Positions 1 through 8,269 of a stretch of 64,000 nucleotides of DNA are shown here, piece by piece; position 1 is the stretch's first letter; the number at the start of each line of letters is the position of its first letter. The notes below the pieces were generated by a model. That model searched no databases. It worked only from the letters and a program-made list of their open reading frames with translations, and was not told where the DNA came from. Origin of the DNA: CBDBIK01 sp965206145 (GTDB lineage Bacteria > Pseudomonadota > Alphaproteobacteria > TMED109). The position numbers and the translations under genes are program-made. The stretch spans positions 310,001-374,000 of the forward strand of contig CBDBIK010000002.1 in the NCBI GenBank assembly GCA_965206145.1, read 5' to 3'.

Positions 1-120
1 TCGTCGCTTTCTCTCTGTAAACAAACCTTGGTAGCGGGCGGCAATCTTCGGACTGTCGCCCGCTTCCTTTTTCCAATCTCACCCAGGATCGCTGAGCGGC
101 GATCCATCACGGATTTGTTC

Positions 121-528
121 ATGAGGCACGCATTCTGCACCGTTGCCACACTATTGATAACGGTGCCGCTTCTTACTCTCACGCTCCCCGCTGTTGCGGA
201 GGATGATCCCCCCAGAATCAAGGTTGAGGATTCTGGAAATCCCCTCTCCGGGGATGTCGAGGCCATCGTCGAAGGAGAGCGCCTCTACGCCCGGTGGTGT
301 GTGCAATGCCACGGTATCAACATCGATGGCGTCTCTCCGCGCTGGGGCAAATGGGGTGCTGACCTCAGGGTTCACTGGCGCGGCTTTGAGCAGTTCATTC
401 ACATCGTCGCAGTTGGACGCACTGAGAAACGCATGCCTCCATTCGGCGAATTTCTCGACTTTGACCAGATCAGCCAGATCGGTGCATTCTTGGAGACGCG
501 CGCCATCGAAGGGGCAAACTGGCGATGA
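121..528 (+). CDS. Secreted mono-heme cytochrome c
   Basis: Small periplasmic electron carrier of 135 residues. A signal peptide covers about residues 1-26 (hydrophobic core, then PAVAED). The heme-binding motif is C60-V-Q-C63-H64, and Met105 in KRMPPFG is the likely second axial ligand. An upstream TTG at 28 would add 31 residues that do not fit an exported protein, so the ATG at 121, which opens the signal peptide, was chosen. The stop overlaps the next start by four bases (ATGA), so the two genes are probably translationally coupled. The opposing MxaRSAC-like cluster suggests it could serve a quinoprotein alcohol dehydrogenase encoded just left of the window. That partner is inference; the c-type cytochrome assignment is secure. 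Confidence 0.85.
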   Translation: MRHAFCTVATLLITVPLLTLTLPAVAEDDPPRIKVEDSGNPLSGDVEAIVEGERLYARWCVQCHGINIDGVSPRWGKWGADLRVHWRGFEQFIHIVAVGRTEKRMPPFGEFLDFDQISQIGAFLETRAIEGANWR

Positions 529-899
529 AAATCGCCCTCGCCTTCGCCCTCCTTCTCGCTGCCCTGCCAGCAGCGGCAGAGAGCGTCTTCCCGGACAAAT
601 TTCTTTTCACTAAGCCCGTCTACGTCTGTCAGACTGCGGCCGAGTACGTGGAAGTCACAACCAACGGTGGAAACGCCGCAGATCTTCAGTGTGTCCACAT
701 CAGTGTGGGCGCCAACGACGATATCCTCGCCCCTTGGGTTGAGATCCTCGAGGAAAAAAATGGGCTGGCTACTGTCCGGTTTATCATTGAAGACTACACG
801 CGCCTACGCCCCAAGGGGGGACGCGGAGGGCGAGCCGTTCGTACGCTTTACATCGGCTGGACTGACCCGGCGAACCTCGAGTCCGTTACCACTTTCTAG
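525..899 (+). CDS. Small secreted protein of unknown function
   Basis: 124 residues with a clear signal peptide (MKIALAFALLLAALPAAA, then ES). The mature part is about 105 residues with two cysteines, in YVCQT and LQCVH, which could form a disulfide in the periplasm. I do not recognise a family. It overlaps the upstream cytochrome c gene by four bases, so the two are very likely co-transcribed and may act together in the periplasm. It converges on the VWA-TPR gene with about 22 bases between them. Confidence 0.75.
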   Translation: MKIALAFALLLAALPAAAESVFPDKFLFTKPVYVCQTAAEYVEVTTNGGNAADLQCVHISVGANDDILAPWVEILEEKNGLATVRFIIEDYTRLRPKGGRGGRAVRTLYIGWTDPANLESVTTF

Positions 900-921
900 G
901 TTTTGACCTCTCGGTGACCGC

Positions 922-2775
922 TCACCAGATCGGAGCGTCGCTCCCTTCCCGCATTCGCGCTTGTCGACTTTCCGCCCTCTCGGAGCGTTCGCCGGCTTGT
1001 CCTTGCACTAGCTCAATCAACTCTTCCGCCTCCTCGGCGGTCATTTCCCGTGCCGAGGCACCCGTCAGATCGACATCTTTCGCAGAATCGGACCCCGCTG
1101 CTTGACTAGACTTGCGCGCACCACCGCCTGGTTGCCCTCCTTCACGGGCATTTGAACCTCCCTCCCCCTGTTGCTGTGTTTCCGCCGCACGCACCTGCCC
1201 CGGATCGATCCCCTCGGGAGTCTCGATCGCATCGTCAGTTCGGGCGTCACCTTCCTCCATTCCCTCGCTTCCGGGAATGACCTTGAAACGTCGGGCAAGC
1301 TCATCTTGCAGGCGGATTGCGAGCTCAAGATTGTAAGCAGCATCTTCAAACGTCGGATCGATGGCAAGCGCATCACGGTAATGCTCGATCGCCTCTTGCA
1401 GATACGAATCGGCGTTCTTGAAACTCCGAAGTGCATTCTCGGTTTGTTTGTAACGAATCCCTGCAAGATTGTAGTGGACGCGAGGCCGGAGCGAAGGAGG
1501 TGCGGTCTCTAATGCCTGTTTGAAGAAAGCGTCGGCCGCGCCTGTATCGTACGCGGCAAAAGCCGCCGCTCCTAGGTTGTAGCTGAGCTCCGGCGATTCA
1601 GGCAAGAGCTCAGCTGCGGTCTCGTAGTGGGTGCGGGCCACGTCGATATCTCCATCGGCGAGCGCGCGATTACCTTTTTCCACCTCTGTGCGTCCTCCCT
1701 CTTCACTGCAGGACGCAAGGACAAAAAGTGCGAGTATCGCCACCATCGATGTCGCGTTGCGTCTTCTCGGAAGCGGGAGCAATCCCGCCCCGCTGATAAG
1801 TAAAAGCAAGGCCGGCGCAGCAAGCCATGCGAAGAGGGGTGTCCTACGTTCTTGCCCTCCTCCCGTTGCCACCAGACGGGTTGGTTTGTCACGAATTGAA
1901 TCGAAAATTGCTTCAAGGGAATCGTTGTCGTCTGGAGTTGCAAAGCGTCCGTTGGTAAACGCTGCGAGATCACGGAGCGTTCCGTGATCGGCGTTGCTCA
2001 TCACAGGCCTGCCTTGGAAGAGAAGCGGTGCCTCTCCCCCGTCCGCGGTCGGGATGCGTACAGGTGTAGGGCGTTTCGGATCTCCAAATGCAATCACGTG
2101 TACTGAGATCTCGCGGCCTGCGAGATCTCTCCTGAATTCACGAAGAAGCATGCCATGATCTTCCCCGTCCGAAAACATGATTACATCGGTGTAGCTGAGA
2201 GAGTCTTCCTCCACGCCGGCAAGTGCCGTTGCTATGGCTTCTCCCAGACGGGTTCCTCGACGCGATACGTCATGAGCGCCTGTTTCCTGTATGCGTGCGA
2301 GAAACGTGTTGTAATCGAGCGCCGGGGGAAGAAGCAGACTCGTGCGACCGGCAAAGACCACCAGGGACAGGCGATGACCTCCGGCGAGAGAGAGAGCCTC
2401 GACGAGGCCTTCGAGAGTCATCTTCGCCACATCGAATCGCGTCGATGGAATCTCATCACCGGGATGATCACGCGCCAACATACTGAGCGAAACATCGAGC
2501 ATTACGAGGACATCGCGCCCTTCGCGGCTAGCCGTGCCCGTCTCGATCCCTCCCACCGGGCGAAGTAAGGTGCACGCGAGCAAAATGGAGGCGACACCTA
2601 CAAGCAAAGCCTCACGTCGACGCTGGAAGCGGATGGAAGAAAAACGGGAAGAATCCGAAAAAAAGATCGACAGAGCACGGGTGCGAATCACCGCACCGTG
2701 GCGATAAAACCCCCACATAACGAATCCTGTGGCGGGAGCCAACGCTGCCAAAAGAAGCGAACCTTCGAAATCCAT
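922..2775 (-). CDS. VWA-TPR fusion protein (MxaL/BatB joined to a BatC-like part)
   Basis: 617-residue inner-membrane protein, last gene of a five-gene minus-strand cluster. Membrane segments lie near residues 5-22 and 56-72. A periplasmic VWA domain follows with an intact metal site (D94-x-S96-x-S98, and D203 in FSDGED). Two further hydrophobic stretches lie at about 315-335 and 343-356. TPR-like repeats follow (about 365-490), then a Gln/Gly/Ser-rich linker and a charged C-terminus. The second hydrophobic stretch ends in FVLASC-SEE, which looks like a lipoprotein cleavage box buried inside the fusion. SD GGGAG lies six bases before the ATG. Such proteins assist maturation of secreted enzymes; in methylotrophs MxaL-type proteins are tied to methanol dehydrogenase assembly. 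The exact substrate here is unknown. Confidence 0.85.
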   Translation of the reverse strand: MDFEGSLLLAALAPATGFVMWGFYRHGAVIRTRALSIFFSDSSRFSSIRFQRRREALLVGVASILLACTLLRPVGGIETGTASREGRDVLVMLDVSLSMLARDHPGDEIPSTRFDVAKMTLEGLVEALSLAGGHRLSLVVFAGRTSLLLPPALDYNTFLARIQETGAHDVSRRGTRLGEAIATALAGVEEDSLSYTDVIMFSDGEDHGMLLREFRRDLAGREISVHVIAFGDPKRPTPVRIPTADGGEAPLLFQGRPVMSNADHGTLRDLAAFTNGRFATPDDNDSLEAIFDSIRDKPTRLVATGGGQERRTPLFAWLAAPALLLLISGAGLLPLPRRRNATSMVAILALFVLASCSEEGGRTEVEKGNRALADGDIDVARTHYETAAELLPESPELSYNLGAAAFAAYDTGAADAFFKQALETAPPSLRPRVHYNLAGIRYKQTENALRSFKNADSYLQEAIEHYRDALAIDPTFEDAAYNLELAIRLQDELARRFKVIPGSEGMEEGDARTDDAIETPEGIDPGQVRAAETQQQGEGGSNAREGGQPGGGARKSSQAAGSDSAKDVDLTGASAREMTAEEAEELIELVQGQAGERSERAESRQARMREGSDAPIW

Positions 2776-2785
2776 GCTGAACTCC

Positions 2786-3823
2786 CTACGGCACCGTACG
2801 CAGAACAGTCACATCCAGGGCTGCGCGCAAGAGAACCAAAAAGAGGGCAGCAGCAAGGAACCACGGGTAGAGATCAACACTTCTCTGATAGTTCCTGGCG
2901 ACGTTTCGATTCTTTTCGAGCCTGTCGATCTCGGCGTAGATAGCCCTTAGGCCTTCGATGTTGGTGGCACGGAAATACTTCCCACCCGTCGTCTCTGCGA
3001 TTTTCGTGAGTGTGAACTCGTCAATGAACACCTGCATCCGCCGTCCGCTAGTCTCGCCGGGTCGGGCTGGAATTTCGGCACGTCCTTGGCTTCCGGCACC
3101 GATCGTATAGATGCGCACGTCCAGTGCCTCGGCAGCCTCGGCAGCACGCAGAGGATCCGCCAGCCCCGCGTTGTGGCTTCCATCCGTGAGAAGCACCATC
3201 ACGCGGCTCGTATTCCGTGCCGAAGACAACGAATCGAGACCGGCGAGAATGGCATCTCCCACCGCAGTTCCATCCTCCTCCGGCTCACTCACGGGCTCCA
3301 GGGAATCGACCAAACGAAGAAGAGTCTCGTGATCAAGTGTCGGAGGCGTGAGACTGTCGGCGTATCGGGCAAAGGCAATCAACGAAACGAGATCGCTTTC
3401 CCTCCCCGGAAGATCATCCTTGCCGGCGATGAAATCCGAGAACGTCTGCTGAACCACTTGAAGTCGGTTCCTAGAAGTTCCACCTTCCCCTTCTCCAAGA
3501 TCGAGTGCCGACATGCTGCTGGATACATCAATGGCCATGGCGATCGTGATTCCCTCGGTTACCGCCTCGGTTACCTCGAAACCGTGCTGCGGTCGGGCCA
3601 GCGCCAACACCACAGCGATCATAGCCACACCCTGCATCCACGGGAGTGTCCGCACTGCCCTGGCACGCCAGGTAACGGGGCTTCCGGAAAAACCGGCAAG
3701 GGACGAAAAACTAATCTTCCCCGAGGCCCTCTCTCCGGCCTTTTTAGCTTGAATTCTTCGAGCAAGGAACGCCACAGCGATAACAGGCACCAGAGCAAGC
3801 CAGAGAGGAGAGGAAAAAATCAT
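2786..3823 (-). CDS. VWA-domain membrane protein, BatA/MxaC type
   Basis: 345 residues. A membrane segment sits at the N-terminus, another near residues 62-76 and a third at the C-terminus (YPWFLAAALFLVLLRAAL). Between them is a periplasmic VWA domain with a complete metal site (D99-V-S101-S-S103; second loop LLTDGSHN). The start overlaps the end of the MxaA-like gene by four bases (ATGA), and the VWA-TPR gene follows after ten bases, so all five genes form one operon. The family acts with a MoxR ATPase as a chaperone-like membrane system. Its client is not shown by the sequence. Confidence 0.87.
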   Translation of the reverse strand: MIFSSPLWLALVPVIAVAFLARRIQAKKAGERASGKISFSSLAGFSGSPVTWRARAVRTLPWMQGVAMIAVVLALARPQHGFEVTEAVTEGITIAMAIDVSSSMSALDLGEGEGGTSRNRLQVVQQTFSDFIAGKDDLPGRESDLVSLIAFARYADSLTPPTLDHETLLRLVDSLEPVSEPEEDGTAVGDAILAGLDSLSSARNTSRVMVLLTDGSHNAGLADPLRAAEAAEALDVRIYTIGAGSQGRAEIPARPGETSGRRMQVFIDEFTLTKIAETTGGKYFRATNIEGLRAIYAEIDRLEKNRNVARNYQRSVDLYPWFLAAALFLVLLRAALDVTVLRTVP

Positions 3824-4899
3824 CGGGCGAGATCCGGGCTCGTTTTGACGAAGCGGCGAGCACTCATCAGAACGTTTCCAACCTCGTCGCGAGTGGCATC
3901 ACGACCAGAAAACTTCACTTCGTCGCAGGCGACAAGAACCGCCTTCGCATCTTCCCTGAGGGTTCCAGGGGAAAGTCCTTGCGTGCGAGCCACCGCTGCG
4001 GGAAGTCCCTCTAAGGTCTCCTCCGTCGTCCGTCGCGGAGCAGGGTACGCCAGCCTGCGGTCGATATAGCCACGCAAAACCCGGGCTATCTCCTCGTACA
4101 CCGGCCGAAAAGAGCCTGCGCATCCACTGAGGTTTTTAGTGATTCTCTCGAACGCATCCAGCGCTTCTCGAGCCGAAGCACCCTTCCCCGTAAACACTAC
4201 CAGTTCTTCTCTTTCGGGTTCGGGTTGCCTTCGGCGACGAAACGCGAACACAGCAAGGAGGAGGATGGCTATAACCGCAGCGAGGGTGCCCAGCAATCGG
4301 ATGATGTCCACGTTTTCTGCTCCTGGAAGAAATACTGGCGGAGCCAGTTCGCGGGGAGCAAGAGTGTCCGCCTCGGGAGGAACATTCTGGTGAACGATGA
4401 CCACAAGCGGGTCGCTCTCCATGGTAAAACGCTTCCCCACCTCCATCCTGAAACCGCGGGCGCGTGCAATACCAAGACAGCCTTCGTAAAATCTCTCAAC
4501 GACACTCAATTCCCGATCGAGGGGCGTACAGTCTTTCAGCGTGGGGCGCCTGACGAGCTGGACGTAAGCCGTTATCGGCGGGATCTCCAAACTTCCCGTC
4601 TCCGCCGGTGCTTGCAACCGGTAGTGCGCAGAGGAGAGTCTGCGCACGCCGGGCTCTACAGGAACCGCCTGAAAATCCTTGACGACGGCAAACGGCCCCA
4701 CGAAGGAAAAGCTCCGAGGGACGTGGACTCCAAAATCCCACGGCACGTCGCTACGAATCGTGAGAGTAAATTCCTCACCTGGCCGTACAGACGGTGGATC
4801 CGCCTCGATCCAAAAGCGCATCGTCTCATCCTGACCTTGGGCCAGGACATTCCCCGCGAGAAGTGCAAATATGAAAGCAAGCGCTGCCGGACGCTTCAC
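3820..4899 (-). CDS. MxaA/BatD-like membrane-anchored periplasmic protein
   Basis: 359 residues: signal peptide (about 1-20, cleaved after VLA), a beta-rich periplasmic part to about residue 195, one membrane helix (about 198-220) followed by RRRR, then a cytoplasmic helical domain of about 135 residues. Order and position between the DUF58 gene and the BatA-like gene match MxaA of the mxaRSACKLD cluster and the BatD slot of Bat operons. Primary sequence in this family is poorly conserved, so the name rests mainly on topology and context. The GTG start overlaps the DUF58 stop by four bases. Confidence 0.65.
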   Translation of the reverse strand: MKRPAALAFIFALLAGNVLAQGQDETMRFWIEADPPSVRPGEEFTLTIRSDVPWDFGVHVPRSFSFVGPFAVVKDFQAVPVEPGVRRLSSAHYRLQAPAETGSLEIPPITAYVQLVRRPTLKDCTPLDRELSVVERFYEGCLGIARARGFRMEVGKRFTMESDPLVVIVHQNVPPEADTLAPRELAPPVFLPGAENVDIIRLLGTLAAVIAILLLAVFAFRRRRQPEPEREELVVFTGKGASAREALDAFERITKNLSGCAGSFRPVYEEIARVLRGYIDRRLAYPAPRRTTEETLEGLPAAVARTQGLSPGTLREDAKAVLVACDEVKFSGRDATRDEVGNVLMSARRFVKTSPDLAR

Positions 4900-5801
4900 G
4901 CGGTCACGGCCCGTGATGGATCGCCCCCTGCCCGAGCGGCGAAGTAGCCTGAGAGCATGCCGAGTGGATCCTCAGAGGCACGGATCTCCAAGGGTTTTAG
5001 TCCCAAGGTGGAGAAAGTTCTCCTTCGCTCCTCCGCCATGCGAAGCCTGCTCTCACGGTACTGTCCCCGCACCCGAGCGTCGTGGGTATCAACGATTTGT
5101 TCCTTACCAGTCTCCAAATCGCGCAAGGCGACGAGACCGACGTCCGGAACTTCCATATCGAGAGGGTCACACAGGGCCACTGGAATAACGTCGTGTCGTA
5201 GCGACAACTGACGAAGTGGGCGTTCGTAACCCGAGGCCAACCAATCCGAGATCACAAAGACCAGAGATTTCCGTTTCGTCACGATTCCGAGTCGGATCAG
5301 CCCACCTGCAAGGTCCGTTCCCAGTCCCGGCGGGCGCGTTCGAGAAAGTCGTTCCTCCAGAAAAAGTGCGTGTCCTCTTCCCTTTGCCGGCCGGGTCCAG
5401 GAATCAATCCGATCGCTAAAAAGAAGTAGCCCTGCTCGGTCGTTGTTGCCAACCACTGAGCGAATGATGGCCATCGCCGCTCCGCGCGCCGCAGTATCCT
5501 TCTCTGTGCCGTCGCTTCCAAACCGGAGCGAAGCGCTGAGATCGAGACCGACGACCACCGTGAGCTCGCGCTCTTCGATATAGCGGCGGACGAACGGACG
5601 CCGGGCACGGGCCGTTACTTTCCAGTCGATGCTGCGGATGTCGTCGCCGGGGAGGTACTCGCGAAGCTCCTCGAACTCGCTGCCTCGTCCTTTGAAAATG
5701 CTGAGAAACTCTCCAGTGACCGAGCCGTCAATCAAACGCTTGGGACGGATCTTGAGACGCCCACCTCCACGCCGCCTGGTGCTGCCCTCCACCTTTTCCA
5801 T
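4896..5801 (-). CDS. DUF58 protein, MxaS-like
   Basis: 301-residue soluble protein. The DUF58 signature is clear at GDDIRSIDWKVTARARRPFVR (about residues 51-71), followed by a VWA-like strand with VVGLDLSASLRFG. It sits directly downstream of the MoxR ATPase with only three bases between them, as mxaS follows mxaR. It probably couples the ATPase to the membrane VWA proteins. The ATG at 5801 is the natural start. An AAGG-type SD precedes it only weakly. Confidence 0.87.
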   Translation of the reverse strand: MEKVEGSTRRRGGGRLKIRPKRLIDGSVTGEFLSIFKGRGSEFEELREYLPGDDIRSIDWKVTARARRPFVRRYIEERELTVVVGLDLSASLRFGSDGTEKDTAARGAAMAIIRSVVGNNDRAGLLLFSDRIDSWTRPAKGRGHALFLEERLSRTRPPGLGTDLAGGLIRLGIVTKRKSLVFVISDWLASGYERPLRQLSLRHDVIPVALCDPLDMEVPDVGLVALRDLETGKEQIVDTHDARVRGQYRESRLRMAEERRRTFSTLGLKPLEIRASEDPLGMLSGYFAARAGGDPSRAVTA

Positions 5802-5804
5802 TTG

Positions 5805-6797
5805 TTATGGAACTGGCTGGGTTTTGAGGATCCTCGTAATGAGATCGTCGGTCGTGACACCGTCGGCTTCAGCTTCGTAGGAAGTCAGGATCCGATGGCG
5901 CAAAACGTCAGGGGCGATCTCTTTCACGTCATGCGGAGTGACGTACCGTCGGCCTTGAAGGAAAGCCCGCACGCGAGAGGCAATGGCAAGGTAGATGGTA
6001 GCTCGCGGTGATGCTCCCAGGGTGATGTAGGAGACGATGTCTTCCAAGCCTGCCAAAGAAGGATCACGGGTCGCACGCACCAAATCGACCATGTAGTGCT
6101 TAACCGTTTCGTCAATACGAACGTTGTCCACCTCTTTACGTGCCGCAAGAATCTCGTCGATCTCGACAACTGGATCCGGCATCCCACCTTCGGTAGTAAA
6201 AGCGATCATATCCATGATTTCCATCTCTTGGTCGCGGTCGGGGTACTCGGTCCGGAGCATGAATATAAAACGGTCCATCTGGGCTTCAGGAAGCGGATAG
6301 GTGCCGTCCTGCTCGATGGGGTTCTGCGTTGCCAGCACCATGAAAGGTGCTGGCAGGAGTTCACTTTGATCGCCGATGGTTACCTGTCGTTCCTGCATCG
6401 CCTCCAGAAGCGCACTCTGGACCTTGGCAGGTGCCCTGTTGATTTCGTCAGCGAGAACAATGTTGGCAAAGATCGGCCCCTTACGGACCCGAAACTCCCC
6501 TTTTTCCGGTTCATAAATGGTCGTGCCAACGAGATCGGCGGGAAGCAGATCCGGCGTGAACTGGATGCGCCGAAAGTTTGCCGAAATTGCGGCGGCAAGA
6601 GCCATGACCGAACGCGTCTTGGCCAAGCCGGGAGCACCTTCAATAAGCACGTGCCCGTTGGCGAGAAGCGCAGTCACGATTCGCTCAAGCAACTTCCTCT
6701 GACCGACGATGCTTTGAGACATCGTCACCATCAGACGTTCCACAAACGCGCTCTTCTCTGTGCCCGTTTGCGAAATTTCGGCAACAACCTGCTGCAT
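5805..6797 (-). CDS. MoxR-family AAA+ ATPase, MxaR-like
   Basis: About 330 residues, a normal length for the family. Walker A is GAPGLAKT (about residues 54-61), Walker B is NIVLADEINR, and sensor 1 is LATQNPIEQDGTYPLPEAQMDRF. MoxR ATPases drive maturation of secreted metalloenzymes and VWA proteins. This one heads the cluster MoxR, DUF58, MxaA-like, BatA-like, VWA-TPR. A GTG at 6839 would add 14 unrelated residues. The ATG at 6797 gives MQQVVAEI, a usual MoxR N-terminus, and was preferred although its SD is weak. Confidence 0.9.
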   Translation of the reverse strand: MQQVVAEISQTGTEKSAFVERLMVTMSQSIVGQRKLLERIVTALLANGHVLIEGAPGLAKTRSVMALAAAISANFRRIQFTPDLLPADLVGTTIYEPEKGEFRVRKGPIFANIVLADEINRAPAKVQSALLEAMQERQVTIGDQSELLPAPFMVLATQNPIEQDGTYPLPEAQMDRFIFMLRTEYPDRDQEMEIMDMIAFTTEGGMPDPVVEIDEILAARKEVDNVRIDETVKHYMVDLVRATRDPSLAGLEDIVSYITLGASPRATIYLAIASRVRAFLQGRRYVTPHDVKEIAPDVLRHRILTSYEAEADGVTTDDLITRILKTQPVP

Positions 6798-6928
6798 AAG
6801 GACAGGGCTCTTTCCCGCGGGAGGCGGGCAGGCTAGCACATACTGGGCGAAAAGGGCTTCGCAATTCCGCCCTCCAAAAGGTACCGCGCCCTTTTCCTGT
6901 CTTGGACCCCGCTTTACTCAATTCGCCC

Positions 6929-6934
6929 TATAAT
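6929..6934 (+). promoter_or_regulatory. Probable -10 box for tRNA-Thr
   Basis: A perfect TATAAT lies 18 bases upstream of the tRNA 5' end. TTGGAC at 6902-6907 is the best -35 candidate, but its 21-base spacer is too long for a standard sigma-70 promoter. The -10 is therefore convincing and the -35 is not. Confidence 0.45.
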
Positions 6935-6951
6935 CCCTCCGCGCGGGAGAC

Positions 6952-7025
6952 GCCGGCGTAGCTCAATTCGGTAGAGCACCCGCCTTGTAAGCGGGCGGTT
7001 GCGGGTTCAAGTCCTGCCGCCGGCA
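6952..7025 (+). tRNA. tRNA-Thr(UGU)
   Basis: A full cloverleaf can be drawn: acceptor GCCGGCG/CGCCGGC, D stem GCTC/GAGC, anticodon stem CCCGC/GCGGG with loop CTTGTAA (anticodon TGT at 6986-6988), T stem GCGGG/CCTGC with loop TTCAAGT. The discriminator is A at 7025. CCA is not encoded (ACCG follows). The gene stands 16 bases ahead of the Sel1-repeat gene, which may share its transcript. Confidence 0.97.
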
Positions 7026-7041
7026 CCGCGGGAGCGTGGTT

Positions 7042-7635
7042 ATGACCAAGGCAAAAGCAATATTCGCCATCCTAGTGATGGCGTTCGCGCCGGTATTTGC
7101 GCCAGATGCGCGAGCAAATTGGGCCGAGGTGCGCCAAGCGCTCGACGATGGAGATGCGACAAGGCTTGTAAACTTGCTCATCCCCATGGCCGAGGATGGC
7201 GACGCGCATGCCCAACACACCCTCGGGATTCTTTATGACACCGGCCAGGGCGTAATGCAGGACCATGCTACCGCTGCCCGCTGGTACCGCACGGCCGGAG
7301 AGCAAGACCACCGGGATGCTCTTTACAACCTCGCCCTCCTCTACTTCGAGGGAAAGGGTGTCGACATGAACCGCAGCGAAACCTTCCTCCTCTACCGCCA
7401 GGCAGCACAACTGGGAGAGATCGACTCTCTTAGTGGCATCGGTTATCTGCACCAGTACGGCATTGAGGTGAAAGAGGATCCCATCGAGGCCATGGCCTAC
7501 TACCTCCTCGCCGCCGAACGGGGGAGCGTGCTCGGAGAGCGCAACCGGGACCGGTTGATGCAAGAATTCGATACCAACGACTTCGCCTTCGCCCGCCAAC
7601 GTCTCACCACACTGCGCACGGAGTACAGCCCCTGA
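7042..7635 (+). CDS. Secreted Sel1-repeat protein
   Basis: 197 residues. A signal peptide covers about residues 1-25 (ends PDARA). At least three Sel1-like repeats follow, each with the A..LG.LY..G.GV pattern, for example TLGILYDTGQGV and NLALLYFEGKGV. Such repeats form an alpha-solenoid for protein-protein contacts in the periplasm or envelope. GGGAG lies seven bases before the ATG at 7042, which favours it over the GTG at 7036. It overlaps the next gene by one base (TGATG). Confidence 0.85.
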   Translation: MTKAKAIFAILVMAFAPVFAPDARANWAEVRQALDDGDATRLVNLLIPMAEDGDAHAQHTLGILYDTGQGVMQDHATAARWYRTAGEQDHRDALYNLALLYFEGKGVDMNRSETFLLYRQAAQLGEIDSLSGIGYLHQYGIEVKEDPIEAMAYYLLAAERGSVLGERNRDRLMQEFDTNDFAFARQRLTTLRTEYSP

Positions 7636-7991
7636 TGTTCACCCGTTTTCTTCTCGCCCTCGTCATTTCGGCAGGTACCCTCGTGTCTCCCGCCTTCGCT
7701 GCGAGCGACGAGTTTCCCTTGTGTCGAAAGAAACTCCAGCTCATGCTCAGCCAGAATGTCCTCCACCTCCGAGGAGAGGTTGTCGAAGAATCCCTGATCT
7801 ACAGGATATGGATGGACGGTGAGCGATGGGGGAATCTTGGTAAGGAAGGGCAGAACAAAATCGTGAGCATGATTCGTTGCTCGGTGACCGAAGGACGCAA
7901 CGACCGACCGTTCTCCCTCACCGTGCGTGCGGCCTACTCCAACGCCATTATCGCCTTCTACGAGGATGACCAGTCAGTTCCGGTCGAATAA
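7635..7991 (+). CDS. Small secreted protein of unknown function
   Basis: 118 residues with a signal peptide (about 1-22, VSPAFA then ASDE). The mature part is 96 residues and has two cysteines, in FPLCRKK and MIRCSVT, that could pair in the periplasm. No family recognised. The start overlaps the stop of the Sel1-repeat gene by one base, which indicates co-translation and possibly a common envelope role. Confidence 0.7.
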   Translation: MFTRFLLALVISAGTLVSPAFAASDEFPLCRKKLQLMLSQNVLHLRGEVVEESLIYRIWMDGERWGNLGKEGQNKIVSMIRCSVTEGRNDRPFSLTVRAAYSNAIIAFYEDDQSVPVE

Positions 7992-8019
7992 ACCACCAAT
8001 TCTTTGGAGAGAAACCACT

Positions 8020-8262
8020 ATGTCCAATCCCATTCCTCCGATCGAGGAAAACCCCGTGCTCGAAAAGCTTCGCAATCTTTACGAACGGATGGAGCACGAT
8101 GCCAAGATGGAGAAAGCTTTCGTCGAAGACCGCGACGCTTTCTTGAAGGCCAATGGTTTCGACCCCAAGGAGGTCAGGGGGCTGCTTGAGGCCGTCAACC
8201 GGGGACGCGTCGCAGGCTTCAAGGACGTGCTCAACGCTCAGGAGAAAAAACTCTCAGAGTGA
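8020..8262 (+). CDS. Small helical cytoplasmic protein, unknown
   Basis: 80 residues, no signal peptide and no cysteine, predicted almost wholly helical and highly charged (KLRNLYERMEHDAKMEK, then DAFLKANGFD). SD GGAGA at 8006-8010 is nine bases from the ATG, so the start is convincing. A longer reading from 7927 would overlap the secreted gene and was rejected. It lies 28 bases after that gene and eight bases before the 3' end of the opposing tRNA-Leu. Function unknown. Confidence 0.65.
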   Translation: MSNPIPPIEENPVLEKLRNLYERMEHDAKMEKAFVEDRDAFLKANGFDPKEVRGLLEAVNRGRVAGFKDVLNAQEKKLSE

Positions 8263-8269
8263 GGAGATT

